A stretch of 11,637 nucleotides of DNA from DAOTUB01 sp034437455. GTDB lineage: Bacteria > Chloroflexota > Anaerolineae > B4-G1. The DNA lies in contig DAOTUB010000219.1 in NCBI GenBank assembly GCA_034437455.1, positions 1 to 11,637 of the forward strand. The letters are read 5' to 3'. Made by a program: the position numbers and the translations under genes. Below the pieces are notes generated by a model. It saw nothing but the letters and a program-made list of their open reading frames with translations, searched no databases and was not told the origin of the DNA. Shown here in pieces: positions 5,303 to 11,637 of the stretch (within the stretch, counting starts at the first letter, position 1; each line of letters starts with the position of its first letter).

Positions 5303-8300
5303 TCACTGCCGCAGCACCAGTGGCAGGTAAACATAGTTGAAGATAGAGACGCGCCGAATGGCCAGGTTGTTGCCCTCGGCGGCCTCGGCGATGGCGTTGG
5401 CGGGATCCGCGCTGATGTAGAGGGTGTGCTCCCCGGCAGGCAGGGAGAGGCTGAATGACGCGCGGCTGCCGGCCGGGATGGACGCCAGCGTTTCGCTGTA
5501 GAGCAGGAGCAGTGTGCCGCTTTGCGCATCCTCGTGTAGCTCGACGACGACATCGGCGGCGTCTACCAGGCCGACGTTGTGGACGGTCACGTAGAGAGGG
5601 CCGTTGCCGGTGATGTCCGTCGCGGTCAGGGTGAGATCGGGTAGAAAGGGCAGCGCCGCGTCGGCGGTGTTGTTGGTCTCGTCGGCCTCGAAGATCGCGT
5701 CTATGGCATCGACCGTGGCCCACATGACGTCGGCGCCCGCGGGCCAGCCGGTGGTATCGGTCAAGACTGTAGTCAAGGTGATCTGCGCGCCCGCACTCAC
5801 CCCCTGCGGCGCTTGGAGCACGCCGAGCAGTGTGCCCGTCGTCGCGTCGCCCGCGCGTAACGTCACACTAAAGGCCCCGGCAGCGAGCACGCCGCTGTTG
5901 CTCAGGCGGGCGGTGACAGCGAGGCTGCCGCCGTCTACCTCGGTGTAGAGCACGTCCATTGCCAGGTCGGGTAATATGGTTGTCAACGTGATGGTGTTGT
6001 TGGCCTCGTCGGTCTCCTCCAGTGCCGCCGCCGGATCGGCCACGGCGGCCAGGTTGATGGGCGCATAGACGTAGGGCAGGGTCGTCGTCGCTTGCACCGT
6101 GACCGTCATGCCGCCGGTCAGTGCGCCGAGCGTCCGTGTGACGATGGGAAAGCCGCCTTCGAGGAATTGTATCTGTGGCGCGGCGACACTGAGATCGCCC
6201 GCGTTGTGCAGGATGGCGGTGAGCGTGATCGTCGCGCCCCGCGCGGGATTGGGCGGTGCGACTGTGAGGCTTTCCCAAGCGAGATCGCGGCCTACGGTAT
6301 GCACCAGGTAGGCCAGGTCACTGCGGCCCAGCTCCGGGATGTGGGTCACAGTAAATATGCCCGTCCCGGAGATGGGAAAAGTGCGTGTGACCAGATTGGT
6401 TTCGACCACCTGGTAAGCGACGTGCAAGCTGCCATCCGAGGTAAAGGCCGGGCTGAAGGCGCTTTCTACCGCAGGATCGTCGTCCAGGGGGCGAGCCAGG
6501 CTCCACGCGCCGGCGGTGGCGTCAAAGAGGCTGTAAGTCAGATGCGCACCGTCGTCGTCAATTTGCTGCCAGACCAGGGCCAGGTTCCCGTCGGGGGCAT
6601 GGGTCAGTTCAAAGCCCAAAAAGCCACCCTGCGTGGCATCCCCCAGGATGGATACGGCCTCGGCGTGATCCCAGGAATCGGTTAGACTGGCGAGACGATC
6701 ATCGCGCAGCCAGATCAGGTGCAGCACGCCGGCAGCGTCGTAGGCTAGAGCCGGCGCGGCGTCGGGCAGCGTGTCGGTGGTCAAGCGGGCGGGCGCGCTC
6801 CAGGCCGCGCCGTCAAAGGTGCTGTAGAAGAGTTCGGTGTCGGACAGGTCTTCCAGGTCGCCGTCCATATCGCGGACGTAGACCAGGGCCGCTTGGCTGG
6901 CGCTGTGGGCGGCGATGGCCACGTCCAGTACGTCGTGCAGGCCGGTGATGGCGGCGGTAGGCGTGAGCCAGGCGGCCCCATCCCACCACGCGCAGGTGTA
7001 GGTCAGTGGATGCGCCGCCGTCCCCAGAACATCAACGCCGTCGCCGGTCTGCCACAGGGCCAGCGTACTGCCGTCGGTGGCGGGTGCCAGGCGCGGGGCG
7101 TGGTCCATCAGGGTGTTGGTCGTTAGCGTCAGGGGGGCGCTCCACGCGCTGCCATTCCAGACGGCGGCAGCGATCTCCAAACTCTGGGCAAAGGTGATGT
7201 CGAGGGTGGGCGTGATCTCTGGGGAGAGGGCCGCGCGTTCCCATAGCGCCAGCGCTTGTTCGCCACTGAAGGCGAGCACAGGCGAAAAGTCCGGATAGGC
7301 GTCGTCGGTGAGAGGGACGGGCGTGGCGGCGGGATTGTTCGCAATGGCGTAGATTTCCGTGCCGCGTCCGTGCGGTTTGGCCGGGTCGTCGTGGACGTAG
7401 GCCAGCATCAGCGTGTTGCTTCCGGTGATGGCCAGCGCGGGTTGCAGATAAGGATAGGTGTTGGCGAGCAGCGTTTGGGTGACGGTTTGACCGGCGGTCA
7501 GGCTCAGCCGGTCAAGGCCGGACGCGGGCAAACGGGCGTAGTCGTCGCCGAGGTAGGCGCGGGGGATGAGCTGCCACGCGGGCGCGGCAGCGGTCGTCAC
7601 AAGAGCCAGGCTATGGGGGATAATGTTGCCGTCCTCTTCCACCTCCAGGCACGCGCCGGGATAGCTGCACCGGAAGCGGCGTTCAAAGGTGTCCTCGAAC
7701 TGCCACGCGGTGTAGGTCGCGCCAAAGTACATGTCCAGCCCGATCTCTTTGAGATAGCCGTAGGGGTCGGCTGCGGGGGTTTGCAGGGTAATGTAAGGTT
7801 TGCCGCCGCCGTATACACTGCCCTTCAGGTCTTCGATCACCTCCAGTTCCAGGGCAACTTTGGCATCCAGGCTGCCGGTCCCTTCACCACTATCGAAGAC
7901 CAAGGCGTCGTCCTGGTTCACAAACTCGGTCTGGATAGCGATTTCCGGGGCAAAGGTGGCTTTGACCATCAGCCGCCGGTTGACCCACTTGATGAGCCGT
8001 CCTACCACGGCCACGTTTTCCGCCGCTTTGACCGCCGGGACGACGTCCACGATACCGGCTTCTTTTTCCACCGCCACGTTGATGCTAAAGCCCAGGGCAA
8101 CGCGCTCCAGGTCGAGGCTTGCGCCGCACTTGAAGCGGGCGGTTCCCCCGCCCCACAGCGTCCCAGAGGCAGTGACGGCAGCCAGGTTGAGGCCGGTTTT
8201 GCCGCCGACGCCGGCCCGCCCAATGCCGTCGTTGCGGCCGGAGGCCAGGGCTTCGGCCTGGGTCTCAACGATGCCCAATTCCTTACCGCCCACGTAGGGC

Positions 8301-11104
8301 AGCCATTCGGGCGGCGTCCATTTGGCTTCAAAAGCAGGATCGGGGTACTTGAAGCGGTAATCATATTGCACACGCGGATGCTGAATTTGGGTGGTGAACT
8401 CGGCCGCTGCGCCGGGAATGTTGAGGATGGCCCATTCTACCCATTGGGGGAAGGGGAAGACGGTGGGTTGCAGGGTGGCTTCCAACGACCGGAACACACC
8501 TCCGCTGACGGGTATTTCGGCCCACATCCGCAGGGTATTGTTGGCGCAGGCGAAACTGCTCAGGAAATCTTGCCCCATGTTGTACGTGTGTTCGGCCCCC
8601 CAGCTATGTCCCGCTTTTTGCACCTGCGCGCCGTTGAGATCAAAGGCGACGCTGCCGTAAGGCGCGCTGCCCGCGCCGGGCAAGTCGCCGTTCCAATCCA
8701 CCTGCACGCGGATGGGATTCTCCAGGTCGGTGCGATCCAGGTAGTAGCCGGGCACCAGGGGGAAGAGCGGCTGCACACCGGTGATGCGGGGGCGGGCGTC
8801 AACGCTGGTCTGCGCGCTGTAGCGGTTGTTGCGCGTGTTGCCCTCTGGATTTGGGCCGTACTGCACGGCGGTGATGGTCAGTTCAGGTGTGCCTTGCCCC
8901 TGGCCCGCGAGCAAAATTGGCGTGATGTCCCACTCGAAGGCCGGCTCGCGATAGGCGCCGGAGATCAGGCTAGATGTCTGGTAGAGCGTGCCGGTTTTGC
9001 CGGAATTATCACTGTAAGTGATTTTGATATCTTCAGCCGTTTCCTCGCCGACATTGTAAACCCGGACTTTCACCGGCACAAGATATTTGCCGTCGCTGAA
9101 AACGATCTGGCTTGGGTCGAGAATGAAAGGCTTGACAAAGAGGTCCGGCCCCGGCGCGCCGATGAGAGGCTGGTCGTCGGCTTCCCAGGAGACGAGCGGG
9201 TAAGGGGTGTCGCCGAGCCTGTCGCCGTCGGCATCCACGCCGGCGTAATCCGACCAGTAGTTGCCGCCGTAGAAGGGGCCGCCGACGATGTTGCCTTCGG
9301 AGGCCGCCGACTTGGGCAAATCCCAGGTATTGTAGCAGACGTTGGTACACGTATCAGAATAATCCCAGAAGAAATTTTCACCGCCCACCCGCCGGCGGAA
9401 CTGGTTATTGGAAATCGTGTTGTCTTTCACCACATCCCAGAAGACCAGGCTTTGCGCGTTGTTGATGAACAGGTTATCGCGTACCACATTGCCGGTCGAG
9501 GGCGGAAATTCCGGTTGAGTGAAGTTGCCGCCAAAGAGGTGCATGCCTATCCCGCAGTTGCGCACCACGTTGCCGAGTACCTGCACGTTCGAGGCGATAG
9601 CAAGCTGGATACCATAGCTATACTCACGGGCGTCATCGCCCTCGCACGTCACAATGTTATCGCGCACCGTCTGTGGCGCACTACCGCTACGATCAATCGT
9701 GATCAGGCCATCCTTGTAGCCACCACCGGTGACGCGATTGCCCATAATGAGCGTGTTTGTCATCGGACCGCCATCAACTTCAATACCCAGATTGCAGCCA
9801 CTGATGGCGTTATCCACTATGCGGTTGTCATATCCCTGTTGGTGTCTCAACAAGATGCCCCAGGTTTTCACGCCACTCGGATTTGGCCAATCCGCACAAG
9901 AGAGGGTGTTGCCCTCAATGACCAATGATTTGGGATCGCCAAATTCCATCGCGTGGGGCAACGTCCGCACGGTGAGGGTGAAGGTATTGCTGCGGATGAA
10001 CGTGTCCGGCCCCGTGAGCGCGTAGGTTTCCATACTCTCTATGGTATTGCCCGTCACCGACACTTTGCCGGGCAGGTTGCTCAATATGAGAGCGGCGTAA
10101 ATGAAGTTATTGTAAGGAATCGGCCCATCATTAGGCAATACGTTGTCCCGAATCTCGACCGGCACTGCCGATGTCGCAACGCCATCTACCCAAAGACTGG
10201 CAAAGGTGTTGCTGATAATGGACACAGCTTGCGGGGATTGTCCCAGATTCCAATCAAGCGACAGCCAGCAGTGCAACATCTGGTTATTGCGCACGGCCAC
10301 TGCCGCGCCCGGCAGGGCGAGCAGCTTGAAGTGCGCATCGCCATAGTAAGAGGGCGATTGTGAACAGCTTCCTGTATTGCTCTCCAGTCGCCGTATCTGG
10401 CCGGAGAGCGCGGTATTTGACAGTGTGCTGTCCGTGACCGTCAGGTCAGCAGCAGCAAGCCCACCGTTCTGCACCGTGGCAGCGCGCGCGGTCAGGATAT
10501 TGTCCGAGGTGTAAAGCGCGCTAGCGCTCCAGCTTCCCACACTCGCACTGATGACTGTGGCGTGATCAATCCACATTGTACGCGCGTTGGCTTTGTAGTA
10601 TGCGCCATCCCAATTTACCCCTATCCCTCGTAGCGTCGCGCCTGGCGACAGCGTTAAAGCGCCGGAGATATCTACATCACCATAGAGCGTCCACTCGCCC
10701 GACATGGTTAAATTGCCATCGACATAACCCTGCACCCGTCCGGCTATCACTGTAGCTTGTTCATCGAAAACCAACGTCTGGTTTCCGTAAACGCGCAACC
10801 GATAGGTGTAGGATTCTCCTCTGGTCAAACCGGAATCGTGATACGTATATGAACCGTTTCCACTCTGCCGGAGAACCTCGCCATTACGAGTGAGGGTGCC
10901 CTTATAGGCAATTGTGGGATGATTAGGCCCCACTTGCACGGAGATCGTCACCTGTGTGTTGCCAACAAAGAGAATACCGAGATAGCCCGCGTCGGCCTTG
11001 GGGCCAGCTATGGCTGCGCTTGGCGTTAACAGGGGGACAAGAATACCAGAGACGAGACAAAGTATCGAGATGCAATGTCGTGTAAAAGCCTTTAACTGTT
11101 TCAT
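5303..11104 (-). CDS. Giant secreted NosD-like beta-helix / propeller-like / CARDB protein with C-terminal YLPLVLRQ motif
   Basis: 1933 residues. GGAGG at 11112-11116 lies seven bases before the ATG at 11104. Residues 1-33 are a signal peptide (MKQLKAFTRH, a hydrophobic core, then SAAIAG). About 40-120 form an FnIII-like beta domain. About 125-640 are a right-handed parallel beta-helix with many short '(I/V)xxNxI/V/F' turns, ending in the NosD-type GGNYWSDYAGVDADGDRLGD (613-632) and TPYPL. About 652-768 are CARDB-like (PDLFVKPFILDPSQ through NTRNNRYSAQ). About 770-1180 match no family I recognise. About 1210-1600 have repeating blade-like segments (VWNGSAWSAPLTL, CAWWDGAAWLTP, TFDGAAWSAPARLTTDTLPD) suggesting a beta-propeller. 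Three CARDB-like domains follow (from about 1607, 1712 and 1822), closing with EEADETNN-like signatures (ETDEANNT, EADETNNT, EAAEGNNL). The end is NYVYLPLVLRQ. It probably acts outside the cell in glycan or protein binding; no catalytic site was identified. Confidence 0.9.
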   Translation of the reverse strand: MKQLKAFTRHCISILCLVSGILVPLLTPSAAIAGPKADAGYLGILFVGNTQVTISVQVGPNHPTIAYKGTLTRNGEVLRQSGNGSYTYHDSGLTRGESYTYRLRVYGNQTLVFDEQATVIAGRVQGYVDGNLTMSGEWTLYGDVDISGALTLSPGATLRGIGVNWDGAYYKANARTMWIDHATVISASVGSWSASALYTSDNILTARAATVQNGGLAAADLTVTDSTLSNTALSGQIRRLESNTGSCSQSPSYYGDAHFKLLALPGAAVAVRNNQMLHCWLSLDWNLGQSPQAVSIISNTFASLWVDGVATSAVPVEIRDNVLPNDGPIPYNNFIYAALILSNLPGKVSVTGNTIESMETYALTGPDTFIRSNTFTLTVRTLPHAMEFGDPKSLVIEGNTLSCADWPNPSGVKTWGILLRHQQGYDNRIVDNAISGCNLGIEVDGGPMTNTLIMGNRVTGGGYKDGLITIDRSGSAPQTVRDNIVTCEGDDAREYSYGIQLAIASNVQVLGNVVRNCGIGMHLFGGNFTQPEFPPSTGNVVRDNLFINNAQSLVFWDVVKDNTISNNQFRRRVGGENFFWDYSDTCTNVCYNTWDLPKSAASEGNIVGGPFYGGNYWSDYAGVDADGDRLGDTPYPLVSWEADDQPLIGAPGPDLFVKPFILDPSQIVFSDGKYLVPVKVRVYNVGEETAEDIKITYSDNSGKTGTLYQTSSLISGAYREPAFEWDITPILLAGQGQGTPELTITAVQYGPNPEGNTRNNRYSAQTSVDARPRITGVQPLFPLVPGYYLDRTDLENPIRVQVDWNGDLPGAGSAPYGSVAFDLNGAQVQKAGHSWGAEHTYNMGQDFLSSFACANNTLRMWAEIPVSGGVFRSLEATLQPTVFPFPQWVEWAILNIPGAAAEFTTQIQHPRVQYDYRFKYPDPAFEAKWTPPEWLPYVGGKELGIVETQAEALASGRNDGIGRAGVGGKTGLNLAAVTASGTLWGGGTARFKCGASLDLERVALGFSINVAVEKEAGIVDVVPAVKAAENVAVVGRLIKWVNRRLMVKATFAPEIAIQTEFVNQDDALVFDSGEGTGSLDAKVALELEVIEDLKGSVYGGGKPYITLQTPAADPYGYLKEIGLDMYFGATYTAWQFEDTFERRFRCSYPGACLEVEEDGNIIPHSLALVTTAAAPAWQLIPRAYLGDDYARLPASGLDRLSLTAGQTVTQTLLANTYPYLQPALAITGSNTLMLAYVHDDPAKPHGRGTEIYAIANNPAATPVPLTDDAYPDFSPVLAFSGEQALALWERAALSPEITPTLDITFAQSLEIAAAVWNGSAWSAPLTLTTNTLMDHAPRLAPATDGSTLALWQTGDGVDVLGTAAHPLTYTCAWWDGAAWLTPTAAITGLHDVLDVAIAAHSASQAALVYVRDMDGDLEDLSDTELFYSTFDGAAWSAPARLTTDTLPDAAPALAYDAAGVLHLIWLRDDRLASLTDSWDHAEAVSILGDATQGGFLGFELTHAPDGNLALVWQQIDDDGAHLTYSLFDATAGAWSLARPLDDDPAVESAFSPAFTSDGSLHVAYQVVETNLVTRTFPISGTGIFTVTHIPELGRSDLAYLVHTVGRDLAWESLTVAPPNPARGATITLTAILHNAGDLSVAAPQIQFLEGGFPIVTRTLGALTGGMTVTVQATTTLPYVYAPINLAAVADPAAALEETDEANNTITLTTILPDLAMDVLYTEVDGGSLAVTARLSNSGVLAAGAFSVTLRAGDATTGTLLGVLQAPQGVSAGAQITLTTVLTDTTGWPAGADVMWATVDAIDAIFEADETNNTADAALPFLPDLTLTATDITGNGPLYVTVHNVGLVDAADVVVELHEDAQSGTLLLLYSETLASIPAGSRASFSLSLPAGEHTLYISADPANAIAEAAEGNNLAIRRVSIFNYVYLPLVLRQ

Positions 11105-11111
11105 TTTGACG

Positions 11112-11116
11112 CCTCC
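11112..11116 (-). promoter_or_regulatory. Ribosome binding site of the 1933-residue protein
   Basis: GGAGG on the minus strand, seven bases before the ATG at 11104. The signal peptide begins at this ATG. No clear promoter was found in the 70 bp between this gene and the upstream fragment. Confidence 0.7.
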
Positions 11117-11174
11117 AAAAGTGTTTGTTCACAATCGAGAATATGCGGTGAAAAGCCCACGTTCCTAATAAATT

Positions 11175-11441
11175 CTACGGCGCGTTCCGCACGACGAGCG
11201 GCAGGTAGACCTGGAGGACGTAGCTGAACGTGCGCACTTCATTGGACCAGAAACAAGCGGCGGTCGTCTCGCCGGTGGGATAAAAGCAGGCCCGATTGGT
11301 GATCTGCGGCGCAAAGCCGACTGTGCCCATAATCCCCGATTGCACGGCAAAGCTGATCTTGAACGGCTCGCCCGGCGTGAAAAAGGTCAACGACCCCACA
11401 ATGACGTTGGCCTTCTGTCCTGGCCGAAAAGTACATCCACG
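11175..11441 (-). pseudogene. C-terminal fragment of an exported protein ending in VYLPLVVRNAP
   Basis: The frame is open for 88 residues between an upstream in-frame TAG (11442-11444) and the stop at 11175. It reads CTFRPGQKANVIVGSLTFFT, then a beta-rich stretch (KISFAVQSGIMGTVGF, ACFYPTGETTAACFWSNEV) and TFSYVLQVYLPLVVRNAP. The last part matches the C-terminal motif of the two large exported proteins in this window, so the true product was a longer exported protein. There is no ATG; the only internal start is a GTG at 11399 with no convincing ribosome site, and it would leave no signal peptide. The upstream part has been lost, either to an insertion (an opposite-strand ORF begins 70 bp away) or to a frameshift. 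Confidence 0.65.
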
Positions 11442-11513
11442 CTACACCAGAGCGCAATGTCCCCACTTTGTGGTAGAATAGCAAGCAGCCCACCCTAATC
11501 TGCGTGGCAACCG

Positions 11514-11637
11514 ATGACCTTCATCCGTCAAAGTGTACCCTCTCTCCGCCACGCTGTCAAGCAACGCCTGCGCCAATGGGCAAAAACAGCGTTGACAGTC
11601 TATGGCCGGACCATTGTGGGTGACAATGTCAACAGGT
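11514..11637 (+). CDS. N-terminus of an unidentified basic protein, possibly a transposase (partial, runs out of window)
   Basis: The frame opens after a TAA at 11496-11498, starts at the ATG at 11514 and stays open to the window edge: 41 residues, MTFIRQSVPSLRHAVKQRLR then QWAKTALTVYGRTIVGDNVN and R. It is the only gene-like reading on the plus strand and points away from the truncated exported-protein fragment. The short, basic, helical start and its position at the point where that fragment breaks off would suit an insertion-sequence transposase. No catalytic motif is in view and I do not recognise the family. The ribosome site is weak. The terminal repeat of a putative element would lie around 11440-11500 but cannot be tested without the other end. 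Confidence 0.4.
   Translation, partial: MTFIRQSVPSLRHAVKQRLRQWAKTALTVYGRTIVGDNVNR

Noticed and set aside
7256..9928. An 890-codon open frame on the plus strand
   Set aside because: It lies entirely antisense to the 1933-residue secreted protein, whose signal peptide, repeats and C-terminal tail are convincing. Long antisense frames are common opposite GC-rich genes with biased codons. Its translation shows no recognisable domain and is rich in Gly, Arg, Val and His, as expected for a mirror frame.

Overview
The window looks like a secreted or cell-surface protein locus from a member of the Chloroflexota, probably an Anaerolineae- or Caldilineae-like lineage. That placement is an inference. 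It rests on large multidomain exported proteins built from CARDB, FnIII, cohesin and dockerin modules, on an ISAzo13-type insertion sequence, and above all on a short C-terminal motif (consensus [VL]YLPL[VI][LV]R[QN]) of a kind I associate with exported Chloroflexota proteins. I could not run any search to confirm it.

Almost everything is on the minus strand, so transcription runs from right to left. At the right edge is the C-terminal piece of an exported protein (11175-11441) whose upstream part is missing. An unidentified plus-strand ORF (from 11514) enters from the same place and leaves the window. Next comes a 1933-residue secreted protein (11104 to 5303) with a signal peptide, a NosD-like right-handed beta-helix, one CARDB-like domain, an unrecognised central region, a beta-propeller-like stretch, three more CARDB-like domains and the C-terminal motif. 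A roughly 1.2-kb non-coding, lower-GC stretch (4123-5302) follows. It holds a stem-loop just after the big gene, a long imperfect inverted repeat (4963-5187) and a compact 147-bp multi-hairpin element with perfect 14-bp ends (4265-4411).

To the left is a small secreted protein gene made of tandem ~80-residue beta-sandwich repeats. It is split in its second repeat by a complete 1368-bp insertion sequence (2341-3708) whose transposase is intact. The 3' half of the split gene (2065-2340) ends in the middle of a domain, so it probably carries a second lesion. After it come a 551-residue FnIII-cohesin-dockerin-cohesin protein with the same C-terminal motif (2002 to 347) and, 32 bp further on, the N-terminus of another exported protein (314 to 1, cut by the window).

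Taken together this is a run of exported proteins with a common C-terminal signature, and the cohesin and dockerin modules suggest non-covalent assembly outside the cell. Mobile or repetitive DNA has invaded the locus at several points.
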